This document shows positions 37,039 to 44,651 of a stretch of 64,000 bases of DNA, in pieces. The stretch spans positions 1 through 64,000 of the forward strand of contig CAJUIT010000006.1 in the NCBI GenBank assembly GCA_910586565.1, written 5' to 3'. Both the position numbers and the translations under genes were made by a program. The notes under the pieces were generated by a model that was given only the letters and a program-made list of their open reading frames with translations, was not told the origin of the DNA and searched no databases. The stretch is from an uncultured Muribaculaceae bacterium (lineage in GTDB: Bacteria > Bacteroidota > Bacteroidia > Bacteroidales > Muribaculaceae). Position 1 is the stretch's first letter, and the number at the start of each line of letters is the position of its first letter.

Positions 37039-37521
37039 TTATTTGTTTTCAGCCCGTCGGGCGCTGCGCAGGCGGCTGTGCTGGCGCATCATCTCACGCG
37101 AGAAATTACGCTCAACCGACTTGAGACGGAACAATTGTTTTTTCGACAGAATCTCCTTGAATTTTCCAAGATATTCCTTTTCGAGATTGGCCTCCTCCAC
37201 TTTTGCATCGTAGATGGCCTCGGTAGCTTTTTCATATTCGAGGTCGCTTGCGTCACCGGCGTCGGCCACACGCTTTTCCATAGTGCGGGCATCGGCATTA
37301 AGTTTGTCGGTGCGTGTCTGCAGCTCCTCATAGAGGGGAAAGAACTTGTTTTGCTGCTCACGGGTGAGGTTGAGTTCTTTGGCGAAATAGGAGCGCTTGT
37401 ATTGGCGCATCTCGCTCAGCCACTCTTCGCGGTCACCGGCGGTTTGGGCGCAGAGCGGAGATTGAATCACCACCAACTGCACTATCAACAGCAACAGACT
37501 TGCAACACAAAACTTTTTCAT
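37039..37521 (-). CDS. periplasmic LTXXQ (Spy/CpxP-like) protein of a sigma module
   Basis: A secreted helical protein of 160 residues (signal MKKFCVASLLLLIVQLVVIQSPLCA). Residues near 50-70 read LNLTREQQNKFFPLYEELQ, the LTxxQ motif of the Spy/CpxP fold; the rest is charged helix ending in an Arg-rich tail. It is third in the unit ECF sigma - anti-sigma-like protein - this gene, a recurrent Bacteroidetes layout. A periplasmic sensor or chaperone role is inference. Confidence 0.75.
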   Translation of the reverse strand: MKKFCVASLLLLIVQLVVIQSPLCAQTAGDREEWLSEMRQYKRSYFAKELNLTREQQNKFFPLYEELQTRTDKLNADARTMEKRVADAGDASDLEYEKATEAIYDAKVEEANLEKEYLGKFKEILSKKQLFRLKSVERNFSREMMRQHSRLRSARRAENK

Positions 37522-37592
37522 AGTGGTCTCAACTTTATTTGATTTATTTCAAATCGCCTGATTTGTAAATACTCGTTTTTTTTGCACCTGCA

Positions 37593-38069
37593 TCACACAT
37601 CGGCAGGAGAAAAACCGTTGCCTGAAATTTCATCGGCGCCCTCTTCAATAGGAAGGCTGTCGATGGGGAGCATGTCGTCAACCGAGATGCTGTCGTCGTA
37701 CATTTCATCAAACAACTCACGTTCGTTGATATCGTCGATGATATAGTCCAGAACGAAATTCTCGTCACTGAGTGCCTCGGTGAGAATGCGGTTGTTGTCA
37801 ATCGACAAGTCAACATCGCCGGGATTCATCATGGTGAACATCTTCAGCATGCACCAAATACCGGCAAACATTGCCGCCATGTAAACATAGGGCCTTATGC
37901 TGCCCCACAACGTTTTGGGGCGCGACGCAACCGGAGTTACCTCGGCCTCGGGACGGGATGGCAGCTCCGACGCCATGCGCTCGGCAAAGCTTTCGAAAAA
38001 GCCGTCGGGCACGGTCATTCCGTCGCGGCGGTTGATGCTGGTGAGTATGTCGGATTTTTTTTCTTCCAT
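37593..38069 (-). CDS. anti-sigma-factor-like single-pass membrane protein
   Basis: A 158-residue protein from ATG 38069 (MEEKKSDILTSINRRDG). The cytoplasmic part carries VPDGFFESFAERMASELP, typical of proteins that follow ECF sigma genes in Bacteroidetes. One membrane helix follows (YVYMAAMFAGIWCMLKMF), then an acidic C-terminal domain outside. No zinc anti-sigma motif (HxxxCxxC) is present. It lies 172 bp downstream of the sigma gene. Binding to that sigma factor is inferred from position. Confidence 0.65.
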   Translation of the reverse strand: MEEKKSDILTSINRRDGMTVPDGFFESFAERMASELPSRPEAEVTPVASRPKTLWGSIRPYVYMAAMFAGIWCMLKMFTMMNPGDVDLSIDNNRILTEALSDENFVLDYIIDDINERELFDEMYDDSISVDDMLPIDSLPIEEGADEISGNGFSPADV

Positions 38070-38241
38070 TTTCAGAAGCGGTTGTTTTTGAAGCAAAAAT
38101 ATCGTTTTATCACAGATGATTTTCACCTGACTATGATTGTGACTTCGGGAAAGGGTGAAGGTTTAAACCGAGGGGGCTGTTTTTTGTGATGTTTTTTGAT
38201 GGGAACTTTTTTGCGACCTCTATAACAGTGGAATCAAATGC

Positions 38242-38802
38242 TTATTCATTCTCTCCGAAATATTTCTCAATCTTTTTAACGGCAAGATGATAGGAGGCTT
38301 TCAAGGCTCCAACCGAAGTGCCGAGAATTTCCGACATCTGCTCATATTTCATTTCATCGAAATATTTCATATTGAACACAATGCGCTGTTTTTCGGGAAG
38401 CGAGGCCACTGCCTTACGGAGTTGCAGGGCAAGCTCGTCGCCATCGACCCACTCGTCGGCTTCAATAAGGTTGACCAAATGCGACTCCTCGTCATCGATC
38501 GATAAACTGAGCCGCTTGCGCTCTTTACCCAAAAATGTGATGCTTTCATTCAGGGCAATTTTGTAGAGCCAAGTCGACAGTTTTGCATCCCCTCTGAAAT
38601 TCTCGATTGACTGCCACGCCTTCATGAAAGTGTTCTGCAACACATCGGCCGCATCATCGTGATTCTCGACCATGCGACGTATCTGCCAGTAAAGTGGCTC
38701 GGAATAGAGGCGCATAACCTCATTGAACGCATCGCGGCAGCTTTCGGGCTTGCGCAAGCGCTCAATAAGTTTTTCGTTTTCCTGTGGCAGTTCACGTCCC
38801 AT
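38242..38802 (-). CDS. ECF-type RNA polymerase sigma factor
   Basis: A 186-residue sigma-70 family factor from ATG 38802 (MGRELPQENEKLIERL). Region 2 is LYWQIRRMVENHDDAADVLQ followed by TFMKAWQSIENFRGDAKLST; region 4 is SLPEKQRIVFNMKYFDEMKY with the helix-turn-helix QMSEILGTSVGALKASYH. It probably controls a small envelope-stress regulon including its own two downstream genes. The longer in-frame start at 38871 falls inside the promoter and is rejected. Confidence 0.93.
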   Translation of the reverse strand: MGRELPQENEKLIERLRKPESCRDAFNEVMRLYSEPLYWQIRRMVENHDDAADVLQNTFMKAWQSIENFRGDAKLSTWLYKIALNESITFLGKERKRLSLSIDDEESHLVNLIEADEWVDGDELALQLRKAVASLPEKQRIVFNMKYFDEMKYEQMSEILGTSVGALKASYHLAVKKIEKYFGENE

Positions 38803-38868
38803 GCGGCAATCAGCGTTTCTTTGGTTAATGGGAGAGCGAGGATGGAGGATAGTTGCAGAGATGAGAGA

Positions 38869-38876
38869 CAAAGATA
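38869..38876 (-). promoter_or_regulatory. candidate promoter of the ECF sigma gene
   Basis: The minus strand reads TATCTTTG (38876-38869), a full TAnnTTTG match about 67 bp before ATG 38802. No convincing TTTG is seen at 19-20 bp; TTTA lies closer. The location decides for the shorter sigma start. Confidence 0.4.
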
Positions 38877-39009
38877 ATAATTATTCGCATCTAAACCCTG
38901 CCCGTAGCCCGGTTTTTAATGTTTATTATGGTTTAATGTACACAAAACCACGTAGCAGCTCACCAACGGGCACTCTGTTTACCCGACAAACCGCCGGGGT
39001 GCCTCGGAG

Positions 39010-39044
39010 TTTGTTGCCCCGCTCATTTTTTTTTTGTACTTTTG
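39010..39044 (+). promoter_or_regulatory. promoter of the TonB receptor operon
   Basis: TACTTTTG at 39037-39044 matches TAnnTTTG. TTTG at 39010-39013 is 23 bp upstream, and an alternative TTG at 39014-39016 is at the preferred 20 bp. It is divergent from the sigma-factor promoter in the same gap and leaves a leader of about 135 nt. Confidence 0.5.
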
Positions 39045-39184
39045 CATCCGGTTATTTTTCAAGTAGCCTGCCTAATCAGATGAATTCTGAAATGTAACGT
39101 TTTAAATAACGGGCCGGCGGCATTAACGCATTTATAAATCTGAGCAGCTTTTTGAGTTGAACTGCTGCTTGCAACAACAATTCA

Positions 39185-41449
39185 GTGTCACCAATCACAC
39201 ATTCAGTTAAATCGGCATTTGCCTCCGCGTGTTTCATTATGGCGGAGCTGCTTGCTGTGGCCACTCCGGCCAACAGCGAATATGCCGACACGGTGATGAC
39301 ACTCCCCCCTGTATCGGTCACGGCCATAAAGGGGGGCATAAACCCCAACCGCGATGAAGCGGTGACCAACATCGGGCAAACCGAAATTGAACGCTACAAC
39401 CTTGTGAACATCAAACAGGTGAGCGAAATCGCGCCTAACTTCTACATGCCGCGCTATGGCTCGCGAATGACATCGTCGGTTTATGTGCGCGGACTTGGCA
39501 CTCGCATCGACCAACCCGTTGTGGGGCTCAACATCGACAACGTGCCCATCCTTAATAAGGATAACTTCGACTTCGACCTTGCCGACATAACCCGCATAGA
39601 AATTCTGCGCGGCCCGCAAAACATCCTCTACGGGCGAAACACAATGGGTGGCCTCATAAACATCTACACCCTGTCGCCGCTCAATTTTGAAGGGGTGAAG
39701 ATTCAGGCTGAATATGGCACTCAAAACAGCTACCGCGTGTCGGGTGGTGTCTACGGCCGCTTCTCCCCTACCCTCGGAATGTCGGTGAATCTGTATGCTA
39801 CCGGCACCGACGGTTTTTTCAAGAACTCGTTCAACAACTCGCGCGTGGGGAAAGAACGGCAATGGAGCGGCCGCTGGAAAACCGTGTGGCGCCCGGGGAG
39901 CAACTTCATGCTTGAGAACACGGCATCGGTGTCGAACTCAACCCAAAGCGGTTATCCCTACGAATCAGCCGCCACGGGTGTTATCGCCTATAACGACACT
40001 TGTTTTTACAAACGCATAACGGTGACCGACGGCCTCACCGCCAAGGGAAAAATCGGGAATGTTGCCCTTTCGGGTATTGTGAGCTACCAATACATCGACG
40101 ACAACATGACCCTTGACCAAGATTTCCTCCCCGCCGACTATTTCACACTCACCCAAAAGCGACGCGAGCATGCACTCACCGCCGATTTTGTGGCACGTGG
40201 AGATGCCGGAGCGCACTACAACTGGCTGTTCGGAGCCTTCGGCTTTTGGCGACACACCAAGATGCAGGCTCCTGTTACGTTTTTCGACTACGGATTGTCG
40301 ACCCTCATCGAGCAGAATGCCAATGCTATGAACCCCACCTATCCGGTGAGATGGGACCAACGTGAACTGCTGCTCGGGAGCGATTTCACAATGCCGGGTG
40401 GCGGTGCGTCGCTCTATCACGAAAGCACTCTGAGCCTCGGGAGCTTCGACATCATAGCTGGGTTGCGATTCGATTGGGAGCACACATCAATAAAGTACAA
40501 CAGCTCATCGTCGTCGACCTACTCAATTTACCACGTCACCCCCGACGCACCTGCCACAATCTATAAAGCCGGAATTCCGGTGGTTATCGACGACAACGGC
40601 AATCTGTCGAAATCGTTCGCCCAGCTTCTGCCCAAATTATCGGTGAGCTATTCGCTACCCGCCGAAACGGGCAATATTTTCGCATCGGTCACTAAAGGAT
40701 ATAAGGCCGGAGGATATAACACCCAGATGTTCAGCGACGTGCTGCAACAGCGAATAATGGGGATGATGGGGATTGCCGAGCGCTACGACGTTGACGACAT
40801 CATAAGCTATGAGCCTGAAAAAACATGGAACTACGAAATTGGAGCTCATCTCGAACTGCTCGACAGGAAATTGCGCTTTGACGCTTCGGCATTCTGGATT
40901 GAATGCCGCGACCAACAGCTCACCATGTTCCCCGAAGGAAGTGTGACCGGACGCGTTATGGCCAATGCAGGGCGTTCGCGTTCGCGTGGTGCCGAGCTGT
41001 CGGCTCTCGCGCAACTTCCGGCAGGCTTCTCGGTGAGAGCTTCCTATGGTTTCACCGATGCACGTTTCACCGATTTTTCCAACGGTAAGAATGATTTTTC
41101 GGGCAAGCATGTTCCCTATGCACCTCTGAATACGATGTTTCTCGGTGGCACCTACACTCATGAATTCGCCCACAGTTTCATTGATTGCATCACAGCCGGA
41201 CTAACGGCACGCGGAATCGGGAAAATCTACTGGAACGAAGACAACACCCTCTCCCAACCGTTCTACATGCTGTTGGGAGCCAATGTAAGAGCCGAACGCG
41301 GCGACGTATCCGTTGAAGTTTGGGCAGACAATATCACCGACACCCGCTATGCCACCTTCCACTTCGTTTCGATTGGCAACGCCTTCCTGCAACGCGGCAA
41401 CGGCTTCAGCTGCGGCGTGACCGTGGGCTACACCCTACCTTTTCAATAA
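39185..41449 (+). CDS. TonB-dependent outer-membrane receptor
   Basis: A 22-strand barrel importer powered by TonB. The plug begins about residue 45 with SVTAIKGGINPNR and has the usual VYVRGLGTRIDQP and IEILRGPQNILYGRNTMGG blocks; the barrel follows to the end (CGVTVGYTLPFQ). The GTG start at 39185 gives 754 residues and a complete signal region (FASACFIMAELLAVA); the first ATG, 39239, would cut that hydrophobic stretch. There is no SusD partner and no SusC-type carboxypeptidase-like N-terminal domain, so it is more like siderophore, vitamin or metal receptors. The substrate is unknown. Confidence 0.9.
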   Translation: MSPITHSVKSAFASACFIMAELLAVATPANSEYADTVMTLPPVSVTAIKGGINPNRDEAVTNIGQTEIERYNLVNIKQVSEIAPNFYMPRYGSRMTSSVYVRGLGTRIDQPVVGLNIDNVPILNKDNFDFDLADITRIEILRGPQNILYGRNTMGGLINIYTLSPLNFEGVKIQAEYGTQNSYRVSGGVYGRFSPTLGMSVNLYATGTDGFFKNSFNNSRVGKERQWSGRWKTVWRPGSNFMLENTASVSNSTQSGYPYESAATGVIAYNDTCFYKRITVTDGLTAKGKIGNVALSGIVSYQYIDDNMTLDQDFLPADYFTLTQKRREHALTADFVARGDAGAHYNWLFGAFGFWRHTKMQAPVTFFDYGLSTLIEQNANAMNPTYPVRWDQRELLLGSDFTMPGGGASLYHESTLSLGSFDIIAGLRFDWEHTSIKYNSSSSSTYSIYHVTPDAPATIYKAGIPVVIDDNGNLSKSFAQLLPKLSVSYSLPAETGNIFASVTKGYKAGGYNTQMFSDVLQQRIMGMMGIAERYDVDDIISYEPEKTWNYEIGAHLELLDRKLRFDASAFWIECRDQQLTMFPEGSVTGRVMANAGRSRSRGAELSALAQLPAGFSVRASYGFTDARFTDFSNGKNDFSGKHVPYAPLNTMFLGGTYTHEFAHSFIDCITAGLTARGIGKIYWNEDNTLSQPFYMLLGANVRAERGDVSVEVWADNITDTRYATFHFVSIGNAFLQRGNGFSCGVTVGYTLPFQ

Positions 41450-41482
41450 TTCAACAAAACAATCTCCCATATTTTCACTCAA

Positions 41483-42010
41483 ATGAAACACCTTATTAAC
41501 CGCATCCTCCCGTTTTTGTTCCTCTCCGTTATGCTTCCCGCATTGGCATCTTGCGGCGACGACGAAAACGACACCCCCGATTCACCTCAGATTCAAAAAG
41601 AAAACTATTTCACGGGAACTACCACCACCTACCCCGTTGATAACCCATCGTCGGTTTATACTTCCGACAAATCAACCTATCTCGTCACTCTCGACCCCGA
41701 AAGTAACCAAGCTTCAATCAGCATTGAAAATGCCGATTTTCTGCAAGGTATGCCGCAGCTCGGTGTGATGACTTTCAATGGTCTCACCTATTCGGTCGAT
41801 AATGAAGCCACCGATGAAAACGGCACTGCTGTTGTCAGACTCAAATGCGATGCCCTCGACCCCGAAATTGCCAACCGTCCATTCCCGGCATTTCCCATCA
41901 CCGACCTCTCGGCAACAATGCTAACCGGCAAAAACCTCTCTCTTACATTTATATGCACCTATCGCGGCACTCCATTCACCGTGAAATTCAAGGGTGCGCC
42001 CGCAAAATAA
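41483..42010 (+). CDS. small lipoprotein paired with the TonB receptor
   Basis: A 175-residue lipoprotein: signal MKHLINRILPFLFLSVMLPALASC with Cys24, then an acidic linker GDDENDTPDSP and a beta-rich domain (KSTYLVTLDPESNQASISIE). It starts 34 bp after the receptor stop, so it is probably co-transcribed and may serve as a surface ligand-binding partner, as HmuY does for HmuR. I do not recognise the family; that comparison rests on context only. Confidence 0.6.
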   Translation: MKHLINRILPFLFLSVMLPALASCGDDENDTPDSPQIQKENYFTGTTTTYPVDNPSSVYTSDKSTYLVTLDPESNQASISIENADFLQGMPQLGVMTFNGLTYSVDNEATDENGTAVVRLKCDALDPEIANRPFPAFPITDLSATMLTGKNLSLTFICTYRGTPFTVKFKGAPAK

Positions 42011-42012
42011 AC

Positions 42013-42140
42013 GAGGGTGTGTCATAATGGCTCGTCTGGGTCGTCGCTTGCGGGATTCGGTCTCGGTCACGTACCTCAGTACGCTCCCATCGACCTCACC
42101 CACAAGCTCCTACCATCCAAACCATTCTGACAGCGCCCTC
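42013..42140. repeat. imperfect inverted-repeat element after the TonB operon
   Basis: The arms GAGGGTGTGTCATAATGG (42013-42030) and CCATTCTGACAGCGCCCTC (42122-42140) are imperfect inverted copies enclosing about 90 bp. The interior has its own palindrome, ACGTACCTCAGTACGC, and roughly complementary halves starting CTTGCGGG and ending CCCACAAG. It contains no frame. A related arm occurs at 42843-42892. It looks like a mobile or REP-like intergenic element that may also end transcription from both sides. Confidence 0.5.
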
Positions 42141-42182
42141 ACCATCCGGATTAAAATAAGGCGGTCGTGATAGTTCTGTCAA

Positions 42183-42812
42183 CTACCCCTCGGTGTGGAA
42201 ATTAGTGAAAACACCACGCTCCTGCACCGGAACACCGCCGGCCTTTTTGGCAGCATCAATAGCACCAATCAAGAAAGCCATGTTACGCCCGAGGTTACGC
42301 ATAGTCTGCAATCCCTCTTTGTCGGCTTCAACATCCTCTGCCGTAAAGCCGTGCACTTCATTCCAATAAGTGCTCGACACTACCGGCATAGCGCTGATGG
42401 TGAAATATTTATTGATTTCATCGAAAGCCGATGTTGACCCTGCGCGGCGCGAGGAAACAACGGCGGCTCCAACTTTCATAGTTTTGTCGAACTGTCCCGA
42501 CGTGCTGTAAAACAGGCGGTCGAGGAATGCAAGCAGCTGCCCGTTCGCTCCGGCATAATATACCGGACTACCTACCACAATACCGTCGGCATCGGCAAAG
42601 TCGGGGGCCGTTTCGTTAACCAAGTCGTTGAAAACGCATCGGCCATGCTCGCGACAGAAGTTGCACCCGATGCACCCTCTCACATCCTTGTTGCCTGCAT
42701 TCACTCGCTTAACCTCCACACCCTGTGAGGTGAGCACTTCTTCCACTTCCCGAAGCGCGCGGTCGGTGCACCCGTTGAGGTGCGCACTGCCGTTAATTAC
42801 CAATACTTTCAT
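42183..42812 (-). CDS. flavodoxin-family NAD(P)H-dependent reductase with Cys-rich motif
   Basis: A 209-residue FMN protein of the NADPH-dependent FMN reductase / iron-sulfur flavoprotein group. VLVINGSAHLNGCTD is the phosphate-binding loop and GSPVYYAGANGQLLAFLDR the flavin-binding segment. CIGCNFCREHGRC near 47-59 is the four-Cys motif of iron-sulfur flavoproteins or related thiol reductases. A likely role is reduction of quinones or nitro compounds; the physiological substrate is unknown. It is a single-gene unit with a possible regulator site upstream. Confidence 0.85.
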   Translation of the reverse strand: MKVLVINGSAHLNGCTDRALREVEEVLTSQGVEVKRVNAGNKDVRGCIGCNFCREHGRCVFNDLVNETAPDFADADGIVVGSPVYYAGANGQLLAFLDRLFYSTSGQFDKTMKVGAAVVSSRRAGSTSAFDEINKYFTISAMPVVSSTYWNEVHGFTAEDVEADKEGLQTMRNLGRNMAFLIGAIDAAKKAGGVPVQERGVFTNFHTEG

Positions 42813-42842
42813 CTTTATTATCTTTCTATTTTAATCTGTATA

Positions 42843-42892
42843 GGAAGGTGGCTGTCAGAACGGTTTGGATTATAAGAGCCATTCTGACCACC
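42843..42892. repeat. hairpin related to the 42013-42140 element
   Basis: GAAGGTGGCTGTCAGAACGG and CCATTCTGACCACCCTC fold back on each other around about 15 nt. The right arm matches the right arm of the element at 42122-42140, and a T-rich run follows on the plus strand. The pair therefore flanks the flavodoxin gene on both sides. Confidence 0.4.
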
Positions 42893-42908
42893 CTCATTTT
42901 TCTTTTCA

Positions 42909-42978
42909 CAAACATAGTGAATTTCCAAATATGTTGCAGTTCAAAAACATAAAAACTGCCGTTCAAAAATTTTTGAAC
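42909..42978 (-). promoter_or_regulatory. possible promoter and 18-bp palindromic operator for the flavodoxin gene
   Basis: On the minus strand TATGTTTG (42916-42909) matches the -7 element. Upstream of it lies a perfect 18-bp palindrome, GTTCAAAAATTTTTGAAC (42961-42978), plus a half-site GTTCAAAAA at 42940-42948. Such a site fits binding by a dimeric repressor or activator acting on 42183-42812. No -33 box at ideal spacing is seen. Confidence 0.4.
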
Positions 42979-43091
42979 AGACTTTTAATACGTCTTGATG
43001 TATTAACAACACTTTGACCCTCAATGCAGTTCGCCCTATCAAAGGCTATTTCAACATCTCCATAAGTCCCAAGCAATACGCTTTAAGGTAA

Positions 43092-43123
43092 TTTGAGCTT
43101 GATTAAAATTTTCCGTAACTTTG
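43092..43123 (+). promoter_or_regulatory. promoter of the efflux operon
   Basis: TTTG (43092-43095), 20 bp, TAACTTTG (43116-43123): a perfect Bacteroidetes promoter. Transcription should start near 43130, leaving about 200 nt before tolC, and that leader holds two short open frames. Confidence 0.65.
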
Positions 43124-43153
43124 CACCGCAATTCACAAAGAGTTGCATTGTAA

Positions 43154-43252
43154 ATGATCCGAAAATTATCCAAAGCGACCTCTGCTCCCGTTGTGATGAA
43201 CTGGGGCTACCTTGAAAACTGGAAAAGCACTGCACCGCTTGCGGCTCAATAA
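43154..43252 (+). CDS. possible 32-residue leader peptide, efflux operon
   Basis: A short frame starting about 24 nt after the predicted transcription start: MIRKLSKATSAPVV, then MNWGYLENWK and a TAA. It is basic at the N-terminus with two Trp and one Tyr near the middle. It ends 2 bp before the ATG of a second short frame. The position in a long leader of a drug-efflux-type operon suggests a translated attenuator or coupling device rather than a functional protein. No ribosome-binding site is obvious, as usual in this phylum. Confidence 0.4.
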   Translation: MIRKLSKATSAPVVMNWGYLENWKSTAPLAAQ

Positions 43253-43254
43253 CG

Positions 43255-43335
43255 ATGAGTCAACGTCGGCCTGTTTTATTTGATGCCGACACCCGAAAAA
43301 AATCATTCGTCACAATTTCACAATCCCTTTTATGA
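43255..43335 (+). CDS. possible 26-residue second leader frame overlapping tolC
   Basis: The frame begins MSQRRPVLFDADTRKK and its TGA overlaps the tolC start codon as ATGA (43332-43335). The chain uORF1 stop (43252) - ATG 43255 - tolC ATG 43332 is therefore arranged for continuous ribosome passage. A GTCGGC/GCCGAC hairpin (43265-43270 with 43285-43290) lies inside it. Whether the peptide matters or only the act of translation is unknown. Confidence 0.38.
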   Translation: MSQRRPVLFDADTRKKSFVTISQSLL

Positions 43336-44651
43336 ACAATCACCGATTGCTCACAGGGCTGTTCGTTACAGCCTTGTTGAGCGGTGGAGTGTGCGCATGG
43401 GGGCAAGCCGGGCAGGTGGTCACTCTTGAACACCTGTTTGAGGTTGCCGAAACCAACAGTGTGCAGCTCCGCCCGTCGTTTGCCGCCGAGGAGGAAGCCC
43501 GGCGCGAAAGCAGCGTGGCCCGCAGCCAACGCCTGCCCGACATCAACGCAAACCTCTCGCTTAGCTACATTGGCGACGGTTTCACAACCGACCGTAATTT
43601 TTCCGATTATCAGAAAGCTCCTATCCCCCATTTCGGCAACGGACTGGGAGTGAATGTTTCACAGCCAATCTACACCGGTGGAGCGATCACCGCAGGCATC
43701 GAAATTGCCGACCTCAAGTCAACGGCTGCCCGATATGCCACAGAGCTCGAACGCGATAACATCCGCTTCACACTCACAGGCTTCTATCTCGACATTTTCA
43801 AATATCGCAATTTGCGCACCGTCGTCGAGAACAACATTGCGCAGGCCCGCAAGGTGCTTGCCGAAATGCATGCACGCTATGAGCAGGGAGTGGCGTTGCT
43901 CAACGACATAACCCGCTACGAACTGCTGGTTTCAAATCTTGAATTGCAACTGATTAAAATCGACAACACTCTCAACATCCTCAACCGCAACCTCGTGGTT
44001 ACAGCCGGGCTCCCTGATGATACGGTGGTGATTCCCGACTCAACCATCCTCAACCGCGCGTTGCCTGCTGCCGGCGAGGCGTGGTGGCAGCAGTCGGCAA
44101 CCGAAAATGCTCCGGCACTGAAGCTGGCTCGCTCGGGGGTTGAGATAAGCCGCTCGGCCGAAACTCTCGCAAAAAGCGAACGCCTCCCCAAAATAGGATT
44201 GCAGGCAAGCTGGAGTTTCGACGGCCCGATTCTGGTGGAAGTGCCGCCGATTAACCGCAACCTCAGCTATTGGTATGTGGGTGTGGGTGTAAGCTACAAT
44301 CTTTCATCACTCTACAAAACAAACAAATCTTTGGCCCGCAGCCGCGCCGCCACCCGTGTGGCCATTGACAAGCTCAATGCCACGAGCGAGAACATCAGCC
44401 TTGGCGTGAGAGCCGATTACGTGCGCTATCTCGAAGCATACGAAGAGCTGAAAACACAGCGCAAAAGCGTGGAATTGGCCGAACGAAACTATAACACTAC
44501 CTCGACACGCTACTCGGCCGACATGGCTCTCATAACCGATATGCTCGATGCCGCCAACTCAAAACTCGATGCCGAGCAGCAGCTTGTAAACGCAGGCATC
44601 AATATCATCTACTATTACTACAAACTCTTATTCACAACCGGACAGATATGA
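43332..44651 (+). CDS. TolC-family outer-membrane efflux channel
   Basis: A 439-residue outer-membrane channel protein: signal MNNHRLLTGLFVTALLSGGVCA, then the duplicated helical-barrel layout (LEHLFEVAETNSVQLRPSFA near the start and a matching repeat from about 235, APALKLARSGVEISRSAETL). It couples to the downstream adaptor and transporter to form a trans-envelope pump. It overlaps hlyD by 4 bp (ATGA). Confidence 0.9.
   Translation: MNNHRLLTGLFVTALLSGGVCAWGQAGQVVTLEHLFEVAETNSVQLRPSFAAEEEARRESSVARSQRLPDINANLSLSYIGDGFTTDRNFSDYQKAPIPHFGNGLGVNVSQPIYTGGAITAGIEIADLKSTAARYATELERDNIRFTLTGFYLDIFKYRNLRTVVENNIAQARKVLAEMHARYEQGVALLNDITRYELLVSNLELQLIKIDNTLNILNRNLVVTAGLPDDTVVIPDSTILNRALPAAGEAWWQQSATENAPALKLARSGVEISRSAETLAKSERLPKIGLQASWSFDGPILVEVPPINRNLSYWYVGVGVSYNLSSLYKTNKSLARSRAATRVAIDKLNATSENISLGVRADYVRYLEAYEELKTQRKSVELAERNYNTTSTRYSADMALITDMLDAANSKLDAEQQLVNAGINIIYYYYKLLFTTGQI

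Noticed and set aside
39203..39862. Minus-strand frame of 219 residues opposite the TonB receptor
   Set aside because: It lies entirely within the receptor gene on the other strand, which has clear TonB motifs; this is a shadow frame.
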